Shown: positions 45,714 through 56,855 of the stretch, in pieces | Layout of the letters: every line of letters starts with the position of its first letter | How positions within the stretch are numbered: position 1 is the first letter of the stretch | From: Mimachlamys varia | Lineage: Eukaryota; Mollusca; Bivalvia; Pectinida; Pectinidae | DNA length: 64,000 nucleotides | Assembly: GCA_947623455.1 (NCBI GenBank) | Contig: OX392529.1 | Span: 868,001 to 932,000, forward strand | Direction: 5' to 3' | Made by a program: the position numbers and the translations under genes | The notes under the pieces: model-generated | Told to the model about the DNA's origin: nothing | The model's input: only the letters and a program-made list of their open reading frames with translations | The model's database searches: none

Positions 45714-46680
45714 CAAGAGGCCCATAGGCCTTAACGGTCACCTGATGTTTGATATGATAGAGAAATATGGGAATGTTGAGATGAATATTTATAACAAGAC
45801 ATTGTAGCATATCTTGGAGTGGAAAAAATGAATTTTTGAAATTATGTCAATTTGACCCTTTAAGGCAGGCACCTGGGGGTCAGTCAGTGTCAATATGTGC
45901 GTACTACTCAAAAGTCATGTCATATTGATAATTTCAACCAAATTTGCATCATTTCTTATGGCAATTAAACAAATAATGCAAAAAAATGTTGTTTTTTTCT
46001 GCCAATATACTTTAGTAAACTTAACCCCCTACACAGGGGGAGATGCAAGACCCCAGAGTCATGAAATTCACAATTTTGGTAAAGAACCTTAAAACCAATC
46101 CATCTATGAAGAGTATTTGATTCCAGCATATCTGAGAGTAGAGAAGAGGATTTTTGAAATTTTTGTCAATTTGACCCTTTTTGGCCCCGCCCTCCAGCCC
46201 CTGGGGGTCAACATGCACATACCATCAAAGTGTCATCCCATGCTGATAATTTGATACAAGTAAGAATGAATTCCAATACAAATCCAACTTCCCTATATAA
46301 ACTATAGTAAAGTTTACCCCCTCCCAAGGGGCAAACATGAGACCCCAGGGTCATGAAATTCACAATTTTGGTAAAGCACCTTAAGACCCTTCCATCTATG
46401 AAGAGTATTTGATTCTACCATATCTGAGAGTAGAGGAGAAGATTTTTGAAGTTTTAGTCAATTTGACCCTTTTTGGCCCCGCCCCGCATGCCCCTGGGGG
46501 GTGGGGACCATATAATTCACAATTTTGATTCACCCTCAGCCATGGAAGCTTCCTGTAATATTTCATTGAATTTGGTTCAGCGGTTTTGGAGAAGTCGAAA
46601 ATGTAAAAAGTTTACGGACGCACGACGGACAAAAGGCGATTAGAATAGGTCACTTGAGACTTTGTCTCAGGTGACCTAAA
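45714..46680 (+). mobile_element. Family i hairpin-ended element, complete
   Basis: Starts CAAGAGGCCCATAGGCC then GGTCACCTGA. Two internal units follow, and it ends with two 13-nt inverted arms around TTT (46,648-46,676, one mismatch), then TAAAAA. The unoccupied paralogous site at about 44,200 reads ATTTCACAAAAAGAAAACC. Both ends are therefore defined. No target duplication is obvious, as expected for Helitron-like insertion. No protein is encoded. Confidence 0.78.
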
Positions 46681-46797
46681 AAGTCTTAGTCCGTACTTAA
46701 ATAATTCTTATGATGGCTTTTTTTTAGAAGTACCGACTTGATCCTTGTTTAAGTTATTTTAATCAATTACTGCGATAATCTGTGAAATGGTTTAATT

Positions 46798-47186
46798 CAA
46801 TCTGATTAAAATCATATCTTGATCTCCGCGCCGTTACGTAAACTTCTCTCTGCTGCGTTAAGATCTGAGATAATCCAATAGAGGGTCATGTCCCGATGAC
46901 CTTTCGCATTAGCCAATCGAATTCCTACTGGCAGAATCTTGACAGTGAAATTTTGAGGCGACAAAGCTTGCATAAACACATTTTTCCGTTTAGTCATTTC
47001 GTCACCAAAAAGTTCGTGCGGAATAATGTGACGAAATGGCTTGTTGCAACATGACAGGTCGTTAGAAAAATATTTTAGTGTTAAGTGAAGAGGCGACAAA
47101 GGTAATCTGGACGTGACCTCTTATGGGATGTTGTCAGATCCTTGTAAAACGGAGTGAGAACAAGGATCTGTATTTTAATCAGATTG
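46798..47186. mobile_element. 388-bp MITE with 9-bp target duplication, copy 1
   Basis: Inverted ends CAATCTGATTAAAAT. GGTTTAATT flanks both sides (46,789-46,797 and 47,187-47,195), and the unoccupied paralogue at about 45,222 reads CTGTTTAATTTACATT. A 9-bp duplication fits Mutator-like elements (inference). The 95-codon minus-strand frame inside is kept only by copy similarity. Confidence 0.92.
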
Positions 47187-47207
47187 GGTTTAATTTTACA
47201 TTTTTAG

Positions 47208-47302
47208 GAAAGGCAATCTGCCCGGAATGCTTACTGCCACGTGCACGCGTGGCTGACTATTTGAGAAAGATTCATGGTTGGGATGCAACGAGATCTCGCC
47301 AA
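47208..47302 (+). CDS. Exon-like segment epsilon-2 (CxxC..H zinc-finger-like)
   Basis: After the acceptor CATTTTTAG the frame (2 bases, then codons) reads KAICPECLLPRARVADYLRK then IHGWDATRSRQ. CPEC..H resembles a single treble-clef or C2H2-like half finger. The donor of epsilon-1 (GATC before GTAAGC) is changed here to GATCTCGCC, so the exon either runs on or lost its donor. Identical in unit 2 (50,913). Confidence 0.45.
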
Positions 47303-47406
47303 TGGCGAGTGTTATCATTAGAATATGCACATTTAACAATTTCTGTTATAAATTTTGGTTTATATTGTATAAAAATACAGCAATAGATAAAATAAAGTTG
47401 CTGTTG

Positions 47407-47508
47407 CGTTCATAGTGTGGGTGAGCTATAAAATGTGTTCACTCCACTATCCAAAGTGGGGTGCGTCTCCCTATTCCCCACTGTGACTACACCCGCTAGC
47501 TATGAACG
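47407..47508. other. 102-nt foldback (CGTTCATAG..CTATGAACG)
   Basis: Imperfect inverted ends of about 17 nt plus an internal GTGGGG..CCCCAC pair. Present identically in unit 2. It may be a small mobile element or a structured RNA; nothing decides. Confidence 0.45.
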
Positions 47509-48448
47509 TGGAGCTCGTAGTAGGCGCGACTAATTTTCTTTCCTGGCTTTACATTCTCCACGCTCTATCGGCACGTTTTCATATCCTCCGTAAGGCTACT
47601 TTACTAGCCCACCAGCACTCAACCGTGGACTGTGACTTCGATTTACCGTATACCCCAACTCCGATTCGTTTATATGTCTTGCACTACCGAGTTACTTTGT
47701 GGCATACCGTCTTGAAGTTAATATGATAAAAGTAACGGGTTTCCACTCTACCAATGAAATATCCCCATTGAACTGTGATGCTTAAAACAAAGCAGCATTG
47801 CCTAATATCGCGATAAATATATAGCCTTTGCCGAACGTTCGGGAAACATTATCGTCAGAAATCCGCGAAACTCTGCTCTTCTCGTTCTCAGAACCTCAGG
47901 GGTTTGTTTCCAACGATAGGGCAACATTTACGATGCGCATTCAATTGTTTTGCGAGTCCCCATGTAAATCTTCCCTTTGTTCATATTTATATATGCAATC
48001 AATGGAGATTTGATGTTTGCGAATTTTACATGTTGTGGATATAACTTAAAACACATATTCATGATTCAGCACTGTATGCTATTTTAATTCAATTTCAGCT
48101 GAATGAAGTCTATATAAGATTAAACGTTTGAGAAAAAAACCAAGCTATTTCAAGAAAGCTCGGTCCGTGATATAATCACAACCACTCTATCATCTATGCT
48201 TGTCTTTTGCTATCTATAAAACCAATATGTAACGTGTCTGTAAAAATCATATAGTCCTTTCACAGGCTATACTAATTCTGTGGTCTATTATATATGTCCT
48301 GGAGATAGTGAACACTATCCATCCATGGCCTGGTGCGGCAAACAAGTATTGTATTTGCTCTGGGCCCTCCCACCGTGGTTTTGTAGGTTTTCCCAATTAC
48401 AACCATATTTTCCCTACCAAATTGGTCCCAGATTGGACTTGCGTACAC
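47509..48448. other. Unique part of the tandem unit, no gene recognised
   Basis: Nearly identical to 51,214-52,150. Open frames (for example 47,502-47,726) are the same in both copies because the duplication is young, so conservation is not evidence of coding. Confidence 0.5.
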
Positions 48449-48455
48449 CTTGAAG

Positions 48456-49983
48456 TAGCTATGCCCAACCATTTTTTTCTGCATTATTTGGAAGTATGTA
48501 GTAGCTTTATTTTTGAAGGGTATCATCACCTGATTATAAAACAACAATCAGAACAATTTTATCTTAAAAACTAAATTTTTAGTGAATTTTCGAAAACCGG
48601 AAATTTTGATCTTCAAAGTTGAGATTTCCAAAAAAAACTGAAAAAAGCGTATACAACCCATAACTTGGAAAATACTTCTGTTAAAACAAAAAAACATTAA
48701 CCAGAATTTAAGTCACATTATATTCTGATTAAAAAAGTAACACAAACATTCTAAAAAATATCTACAGCTCCGATATTGATAACATAAATGGGCTATTGAC
48801 ATACGTTTTTATATATATAAATAAAGCAGTCCACAAACTGATGTCATTAAACATAATACAATATACTTGTTTTAATATATTATAAGTAAATGCAATGCTT
48901 ATATATAGCTGGATGAATAAAACTATTAAAATGATTAGAAAAATATTCTTCTATTTAACTTAAAACATTAATTACAATCTTTAATTTACACTTGTAATAT
49001 TGAAGCATTTAAAATGCACAACGAAGTTTGGTAATTTTATAGAAAACTGAATTGTAATAAAAAAGTCCCCAATTAAATATTATCAACATGCAATATGTGC
49101 CATTATCTTATAATATTTTATGTGTTATTGTACAATTCAAGAAATTTGAAAAAACAATGTTTTGGTTGATTGATCAAATAAGGAAGTGTCATTTTCTATA
49201 TGGGTTTCATGCAAATTACAATTGTTAACATTTCCTAATACATCATAGTTAAGAAATAGAGTTATCTTTAGAATAATATCCGAAGTTATGAGTTGACATG
49301 ATCAAGAGAAGACATCGTGCGACATATTCCTTATCCTACTAGCCTACTGTACACTATACTACTACTAGTAGTAGTACTGTATCGAGTCAAGTCTTACCTA
49401 GTCCGATTCACGTTCTAATTTTACAATATTATTACATATATATTACATAATTCTTTTCAAAACTACACTAATCTTACCTTAACAGTTGTGAAAGATCACT
49501 AAATAAAGAACTTTCATTGGAAAATATCGACTTTTACATGTTTCGAGCGCTTTGTTTACATTCCCAATGGCCATCTGACAGCACGTGTCCGCCATCTTGG
49601 ATTTACCGTTAGGTGACAAAAATCCTCATTTTCACATCAAGAACGGTCATGTCACATGGATTCAAACATATCATTATTTTTGTTGTTAATTTATCTTCAT
49701 TTTCATATAATTTTGGTTAATTTACTCGCTTCAATAAGAAAATTAGAGCTTTGACATTTCTTTGACAGGCTCGCTCGATCTACCTTGGCGCCATTCTCTC
49801 ATTGTTTTGGCTGGTAAATCAACGAGAGTTATCGAATGTTAGAATAACATCACCCATCTTTGCATTTAACACTGGTAAATATGATAAAATCGCCGTACTT
49901 CCGAAGGACTATTTCTGTGACGTTTTTTTGCTCACTCGCCAGTGGTCAATAGGAGTAACCTCCCCTTTGCTTGGGCATAGCTA
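48456..49983. mobile_element. 1,528-bp DNA element with TAGCTATGCCCAA inverted ends
   Basis: Starts TAGCTATGCCCAA, ends TTGGGCATAGCTA. CTTGAAG flanks both sides (48,449-48,455 and 49,984-49,990). Unit 2 has the unoccupied CACCTTGAAGACTTTC at about 52,151. The duplication is 5-7 bp depending on where the ends are drawn. No transposase; probably non-autonomous. Superfamily unknown. Confidence 0.9.
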
Positions 49984-50502
49984 CTTGAAGACTTTCACCA
50001 GCAGCCAGAATAAAGTTCACCCTTAAATTGAGCGAGGTCCTCAATAGTGGCTGTACTAATATCCATATTTTATACTAAAATAAATAATAAACTCCCTCCG
50101 ACCTTGCCAGGTTCGTTAAATTCGCAGGAATAAACAATGAGTGTCCAAGATACCAATTAAATACTGTTAAAACCATTGTTACATTCTCTATGATAACAAT
50201 TCAAGCTACAATAGTGAACAAACACGGCAGTGAGCGGAGCTGTAAAAACCCGTGTGTTAACTTGCGCGCTAAGATGTAGATTGACTAACCAAAGGCTCGC
50301 ACTAGAGCATATGGTTGACGATTTGCCCGAAGTCATTACAATAACTAGTTAGGACGAGTCGCCCAATGGATCTCCAACAGTGGCCGACTTGTCCAATTTC
50401 ATATCACTGATTACAGCCAAGTCGCCCACTCTCAACGAGAACGGGTCTGCTACAGGGTGGTCCACTTGTACCACATTAACGCTCTGCAACGACGTGATCC
50501 AT

Positions 50503-50891
50503 CAATCTGATTAAAATCATATCTTGATCTCCGCGCCGTTACGTAAACTTCTCTCTGCTGCGTTAAGATCTGAGATAATCCAATAGAGGGTCATGTCCCG
50601 ATGACCTTTCGCATTAGCCAATCGAATTCCTACTGGCAGAATCTTGACAGTGAAATTTTGAGGCGACAAAGCTTGCATAAACACATTTTTCCGTTTAGTC
50701 ATTTCGTCACCAAAAAGTTCGTGCGGAATAATGTGACGAAATGGCTTGTTGCAACATGACAGGTCGTTAGAAAAATATTTTAATGTTAAGTGAAGAGGCG
50801 ACAAAGGTCATCTGGACGCGACCTCTTATGGGATGTTGTCAGATCCTTGTAAAACGGAGTGAGAACAAGGATCTGTATTTTAATTAGATTG
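50503..50891. mobile_element. 388-bp MITE, copy 2 (recombinant flanks)
   Basis: Left flank GTGATCCAT equals that of copy 3 and right flank GGTTTAATT equals that of copy 1. It has no target duplication of its own. Confidence 0.92.
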
Positions 50892-50912
50892 GGTTTAATT
50901 TTACATTTTTAG

Positions 50913-51007
50913 GAAAGGCAATCTGCCCGGAATGCTTACTGCCACGTGCACGCGTGGCTGACTATTTGAGAAAGATTCATGGTTGGGATGCAACGAGATC
51001 TCGCCAA
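50913..51007 (+). CDS. Exon-like segment epsilon-3
   Basis: Copy of epsilon-2 within tandem unit 2, identical in sequence and with the same altered donor. Confidence 0.4.
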
Positions 51008-53303
51008 TGGCGAGTGTTATCATTAGAATATGCACATTTAACAATTTCTGTTATAAATTTTGGTTTATATTGTATAAAAATACAGCAATAGATAAAATAA
51101 AGTTGCTGTTGCGTTCATAGTGTGGGTGAGCTATAAAATGTGTTCACTCCACTATCCAAAGTGGGGTGCGTCTCCCTATTCCCCACTGTGACTACACCCG
51201 CTAGCTATGAACGTGGAGCTCGTAGTAGGCGCGACTAAGTTTCTTTCCTGGCTTTACATTCTCCACGCTCTATCGGCACGTTTTCATATCCTCCGTAAGG
51301 CTACTTTACTAGCCCACCAGCACTCAACCGTGGACTGTGACTTCGATTTACCGTATACCCCAACTCCGATTCGTTTATATGTCTTGCACTACCGAGTTAC
51401 TTTGTGGCATACCGTCTTGAAGTTAATATGATAAAAGTAACGGGTTTCCACTCTACCAATGAAATATCCCCATTGAACTGTGATGCTTAAAACAAAGCAG
51501 CATTGCCTAATATCGCGATAAATATATAGCCTTTGCCGAACGTTCGGGAAACATTATCGTCAGAAATCCGCGAAACTCTGCTCTTCTCGTTCTCAGAACC
51601 TCAGGGGTTTGTTTCCAACGATAGGGCAACATTTACGATGCGCATTCAATTGTTTTGCGAGTCCCCATGTAAATCTTCCCTTTGTTCATATTTATATATG
51701 CAATCAATGGAGATTTGATGTTTGCGAATTTTACATGTTGTGGATATAACTTAAAACACATATTCATGATTCAGCACTGTATGCTATTTTAATTCAATTT
51801 CAGCTGAATGAAGTCTATAAGATTAAACGTTGAGAAAAAAACCATGCTATTTCAAGAAAGCTCGGTCCGTGATATACTCACAACCACTCTATCATCTATG
51901 CTTGTCTTTTGCTATCTATAAAACCAATATGTAACGTGTCTGTAAAAGTCATATAGTCCTTTCACAGGCTATACTAATTCTGTGGTCTATTATATATGTC
52001 CTGGAGACAGTGAACACTATCCATCCATGGCCTGGTGCGGCAAACAAGTATTGTATTTGCTCTGGGCCCTCCCACTGTGGTTTTGTAGGTTTTCCCAATT
52101 ACAACCATATTTTCCCTACCAAATTGGTCCCAGATTGGACTTGCGTACACCTTGAAGACTTTCACCAGCAGCCAGAATAAAGTTCACCCTTAAATTGAGC
52201 GAGGTCCTCAATAGTGGCTGTACTAATATCCATATTTTATACTAAAATAAATAATAAACTCCCTCCGACCTTGCCAGGTTCGTTAAATTCGCAGGAATAA
52301 ACAATGAGTGTCCAAGATACCAATTAAATACTGTTAAAACCATTGTTACATTCTCTATGATAACAATTCAAGCTACAATAGTGAACAAACACGGCAGTGA
52401 GCGGAGCTGTAAAAACCCGTGTGTTAACTTGCGCGCTAAGATGTAGATTGACTAACCAAAGGCTCGCACTAGAGCATATGGCTGACGATTTGCCCGAAGT
52501 CATTACAATTACTAGTTAGGACGAGTCGCCCAATGGATCTCCAACAGTGGCCGACTTGTCCAATTTCATATCACTGATTACAGCCAAGTCGCCCACTCTC
52601 AACGATAACGGGTCTGCTACAGGGTGGTCCACTTGTACCACATTAAAGAGTAACTGTAGTGCAAATAGAAACTGAAATGATCAGACTCGTTGTGTCGGCA
52701 TTAATACATTGTCGAAAACCGCATCGAAATCAACGCACCGGTTACAAAGTTACGACAGGTTGAAGTTTGGTTTTTTACCTGTTTTGCCACACGCTAATTA
52801 AGCGCACCGCGAACCGCTAAAAGTTGTGCACACGTATTGGTGACGTCACAACGGGAACACAAGAAATTGGGCCTATGTCTCTCTATATATAATAGTAATC
52901 TGTATGTCTGGTTGATTAATGATTCAAAATGTATTATACAATGAAATTAAGGGACTTACCATAATATGATGGTCGGAAGAATAATCTGAAATCGTCATTG
53001 AAATAACTTTATTTTGTTCTTTCATAAATATAGTGTTTATTGATTGTTCAAATTCATTTTAATGGACCCATATATATATGCGCTATCATATTGTAATACT
53101 CTGTGTCATTTATAATGTCAGTTATACATATCATGTATCCAATGATTCAAGAGTGACTCTTATAATAATACCTTTGAATATTGTACATCTCATGTTAGTG
53201 TCCATTATATTACGTAATCAGATTAGCGGGATAATCTACCTGGTCAGTTCGATAAATTCACACGTAACTTGTTCCTCAGATAGCAAGTAATTAACATTGG
53301 AGA

Positions 53304-53317
53304 GGGGGGGGGGGGGG
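53304..53317. repeat. G14 homopolymer
   Basis: Fourteen G's after GGAGA. Length is likely polymorphic and error-prone. Confidence 0.85.
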
Positions 53318-53572
53318 CTATCAAAGTTAACTAAATTGTAATAGTTGAGTATGTTGCGGTTATTATCCCCTCTTTATAACTTCAAAATGTGTACTCTAAA
53401 TCTGTAGTTACATGTAGATCTCGACTGGAACATAGACTATCGAGTGCACATGTATCTTTTGAAATCTCCGTAACCCACCGTCAACTCACACAGTATATGA
53501 CACTTTTTAATTTCGAGTTTGACTCTTCTATTCAACGAGAAAAGTTTTGTTGAAAACTTGCTTGATATGTCT

Positions 53573-53602
53573 CAGGGACGTATATGCACATATACGTCCC
53601 TG
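53573..53602. other. 30-bp palindrome
   Basis: CAGGGACGTATATG, CA, then CATATACGTCCCTG: perfect 14-bp arms. Confidence 0.9.
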
Positions 53603-53657
53603 GTATGTCTGTATCACAGTTTTTTCATATTTTATTTTTAACATAAATGAATAAAAT

Positions 53658-54076
53658 GCGGATTAAAACCACAGGCACTTGTGGCAGGGAGAATAGCCAT
53701 CTAAATATATAAATAGCATAGCGAAATATGATAATTAAAATAAAAAATAAAAACTGAATTTTCAAATTTTCTTTTTATGTTATTAATCATCTAAATCCAT
53801 ATTGAAAATAATTGCCAAATTTCAGCTTGATACGTCAAGCGGTTTAATTTAACAAAAAATCGACTATCAGACACTCTTTTTTGTGAAATTTAACTGCTTG
53901 ACGTATCAAGCTGAAATTTGGCAATTACTTTCATTATGGTTTTAGATGATTAATAACATAAAAAGAAAATTGTTAAAGTCAGTTTTTATATTTTATTTTA
54001 ATGATTTATATTTTGCAAATATCTATATATTTAGATGACTATTCTCCTGGCCACAAGTGCCCGTGATTAAAACCAA
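53658..54076. mobile_element. About 420-bp foldback inside the TTAA element
   Basis: Two arms of about 200 bp, roughly 85% complementary by eye, around CGACTATCAGACACTC. Outer ends GATTAAAACC..CACTTGTGG and CCACAAGTG..GATTAAAACC; inner segment GCTTGATACGTCAAGC-type. May be a nested MITE. Confidence 0.75.
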
Positions 54077-54525
54077 TTAAGCAATCTTCTCATCTTATTT
54101 TCAAAAGATGCTCCATGTTCAATTCTTGTCAGTAAAACACAGGGGTTTTCAAAGATCTAATCTTATTTTTTCTCAAACAGAATTCGAAATACATTGTTCT
54201 TGATTTCTATTTCGATGTATGTGCCTGAAGACAAGTAACATCAGGATTTCGCTCATATTCTATTTATTTTACAATATTCACGATTTGTAATGTTTTTTTT
54301 TTACTGCATAGACATTAATAAATTATCAATGGATAGAAAGCTATTAACTTTAATACACACCTATAATTTCTCAAACATGTAATAACGATAAAAGAAGTCG
54401 AAATGTGATACCCGTCAAAACAGTTTATACAGGTCGAAAGCATTGATTAAAGTTATATATTTTTATTTTCCAATATACGTACATCGCATTGTACGTATAA
54501 AAAGGCTGGTCTTGTCGTTCTATTT

Positions 54526-54593
54526 AAGCATTAAACATCATTCTGTTCCGTGTTATAGGACCACAACACGGAACAAAATGATGTTTAATGCTT
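54526..54593. other. 68-bp hairpin with 29-bp arms
   Basis: Arms begin AAGCATTAAACATCATTCTG and are complementary with one mismatch; the loop is ATAGGACCAC. Confidence 0.9.
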
Positions 54594-54727
54594 ATATTTA
54601 CATTTTCCCATTGGTTTTGGTAATAAATTTATATCTTTATTCTACGTTTGTTCTGAAAATTTGAGGTAGATTTCTAATAAATGGAACAGCGAACAGCCAG
54701 TATCGGCCGGCTATTTCCAACGTTATG

Positions 54728-54758
54728 ATTATGACGTCATAATCGTAATGACGTCATT
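54728..54758. other. Two adjacent palindromes with TGACGTCA
   Basis: ATTATGACGTCATAAT (54,728-54,743) and AATGACGTCATT (54,747-54,758). Both centre on the CREB-type site TGACGTCA. Function is not shown. Confidence 0.6.
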
Positions 54759-55728
54759 ATGACCACTCCAGTGTTATGCTCTCATAACACGGAACTGGCC
54801 TTGGTAGTGTTATATAGTGGCAATGCAGAGCAAATGTAAATATATGACGTTACTAACTGTTCTTCTTTGAAGTCCAATAAAATATATGGTTTTCGAAGTT
54901 CCGAGTCTATACACGGAATTAGATTATATCTAAGTCCGTGGTCTAAAGCAACACAAATATCCTTTTCCTTATCTGTTTGTTTGAGGTTGTTTCTAGGTAG
55001 TTTTGTATTTATACAGCCGACCGACATGCATTAATTTTTTTCAGCGTGCATTTTAAAGGGTGTTACGATCAGTTCCTGCTGATACGTGCATGCAATCAAC
55101 GTGACCATCGGTGAATACACACGCCGTTTTAGCGGTGTTATATGAAATAAAATATGAGAAAATTAATACCTAATCATATCAAGTGCATGTTTTGAAGTCT
55201 TAAAGTTTTTCCACAAAATAATAACCTGTTAATCATGTTAGCGAGCCGGCGGTAATTAATTTATGGTCGAGTGATCATGACCACGTGTGACGCACACCTG
55301 TGGAACTCCCGACCCCCCCTCGCCACTAATTACGGCCCCCTGGGGCATACAACACCTTGGAATTATCAGTAGGGTCATTAATGAACTCCATACAACTTTG
55401 TTATATAATAAGTGTCATATTCTTGAATAGAAGACTCTATAAAAATAACAAGTCGTGATACGATTCATATAATTTCAATATATTGACTACACAAGTCTAG
55501 CAGTGCAGTCACCGTTGTGACGTCACTTCCGGTCGTATGGCAAAATCGGGGATTTTCTGATTTGCGTTTAGGTGTGAAATTTAGAAAAATGGTCAAAACT
55601 TCGTAATTTTTACAAAAAAAAAATATATCGTGTGAATTATCTCACTTACTATTTATCCATCTTTTTATACACAAAAGATGGTTTTGCACTACAGTTACTC
55701 TTTAACGCTCTGCAACGACGTGATCCAT

Positions 55729-56116
55729 CAATCTGATTAAAATCATATCTTGATCTCCGCGCCGTTACGTAAACTTCTCTCTGCTGCGTTAAGATCTGAG
55801 ATAATCCAATAGAGGGTCATGTCCCGATGACCTTTCGCATTAGCCTATCGAATTCCTACTGGCAGAATCTTGACAGTGAAATTTTTAGGCGACAAAGCTT
55901 GCATAAACACATTTTTCCGTTTAGTCATTTCGTCACCAAAAAGTTCGTGCGGAATAATGTGACGAAATGGCTTGTTGCAACATGACAGGTCGTCAGAAAA
56001 ATATTTTAGTGTTAAGTGAAGAGGCGACAAAGTAATCTGGACGTGACCTCTTATGGGATGTTGTCAGATCCTTGTAAAACGGAGTGAGAACAAGGATCTG
56101 TATTTTAATCAGATTG
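55729..56116. mobile_element. 388-bp MITE, copy 3
   Basis: Same inverted ends CAATCTGATTAAAAT. Left flank GTGATCCAT, right flank CGTGAAGCA; no 9-bp match, so one flank was changed by recombination or deletion. Confidence 0.9.
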
Positions 56117-56277
56117 CGTGAAGCATTTGCATGCCTTGCACTACTTGTTTTTTGTTCGTTGGCGAACACAAAACTGAAATAAGAGCACCGCAAGCTGAGG
56201 CATGGTACGCCCGTCATATTATATCGGAAGTATAATTGTATGGAAATACAAAAATCTTCTCACACTTTCTACATAAT

Positions 56278-56559
56278 CAATCTGATTAAAATACAGATCC
56301 TTGTTCTCACTCCGTTTTACAAGGATCTGACAACATCCCATAAGAGGTCACGTCCAGATGACCTTAAACGGAAAAATGTGTTTATGCAAGCTTTGTCGCC
56401 TCAAAATTTCACTGTCAAGATTCTGCCAGTAGGAATTTGATTGGCTAATGCGAAAGGTCATCGGGACATGGCCCTCTATTGGATTATCTCAGATCTTAAC
56501 GCAGCAGAGAGAAGTTTACGTAACGGCGCGGAGATCAAGATATGATTTTAATCAGATTG
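56278..56559. mobile_element. MITE copy 4, inverted and internally deleted
   Basis: Opposite orientation to copies 1-3, with about 110 bp missing from the middle. CTACATAAT on both sides (56,269-56,277 and 56,560-56,568) confirms the 9-bp target duplication. Confidence 0.93.
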
Positions 56560-56784
56560 CTACATAATGTTCAACATTGCATCAGATACGAAGTCCGAAA
56601 GGGCCATAACTCTTGTAAATATTGTCAAATTGAACTGTCTTTCAGGAAAATACAATTTCATGTCATAATGATTAAACATACAAAGATTGAAAGATATTAG
56701 TTGAAAACTGTTGGAGAAGATCTCCGGACAAAACAACAGTTTACGACAGAAATGCATTTTCTACATAATACCTATATTTTGCAG

Positions 56785-56855
56785 TTGCAAAAATGCAAAG
56801 CTGAACGACACAATTTCGGCAGAGTGCTCATATGAAGAGACCGAGCAACCGACAG
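56785..56855 (+). CDS. Exon-like segment alpha-4
   Basis: 71 bp between the acceptor TATTTTGCAG and the donor GTGAGA. Encodes CKNAKLNDTISAECSYEETE then QPT, in the same phase as the other alpha segments and with a similar acidic EExEQPT close. The 5' half differs, so this is the most diverged member. Confidence 0.45.

Larger units (their letters stand above)
46798..50502. repeat. Tandem duplication unit 1 (2.18 kb plus a 1.53-kb insertion)
   Basis: MITE, then 47,187-48,448, then the inserted element, then 49,984-50,502. Unit 2 (50,503-55,728) has the same parts without that insertion but with a different one. Confidence 0.9.
52647..55701. mobile_element. 3,055-bp TTAA-flanked element with 19-bp inverted ends
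   Basis: Starts AGAGTAACTGTAGTGCAAA and ends with its exact reverse complement. TTAA at 52,643-52,646 and 55,702-55,705. Unit 1 has the unoccupied CACATTAACGCTCTG at 50,473-50,487. The TTAA target is a piggyBac-type signature (established). No transposase frame was recognised: the longest frames (70-81 codons) carry no known motif. The interior is rich in foldbacks and AT runs. Probably a large non-autonomous derivative. Confidence 0.9.
50503..55728. repeat. Tandem duplication unit 2 (2.17 kb plus a 3.05-kb insertion)
   Basis: Very similar to unit 1 over the shared parts: small indels (for example TCTATATAAG/TCTATAAG) and few substitutions. It ends at GATCCAT before MITE copy 3. Confidence 0.9.

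Noticed and set aside
46812..47099. 95-codon minus-strand frame seen in three MITE copies
   Set aside because: It lies wholly within a 388-bp MITE; the inverted copy is broken by a deletion. No transposase features.
52647..55701. A piggyBac transposase inside the TTAA element
   Set aside because: The longest frames are 70-81 codons and show no DDD-type motif or Cys-rich end; only the ends and target site are piggyBac-like.
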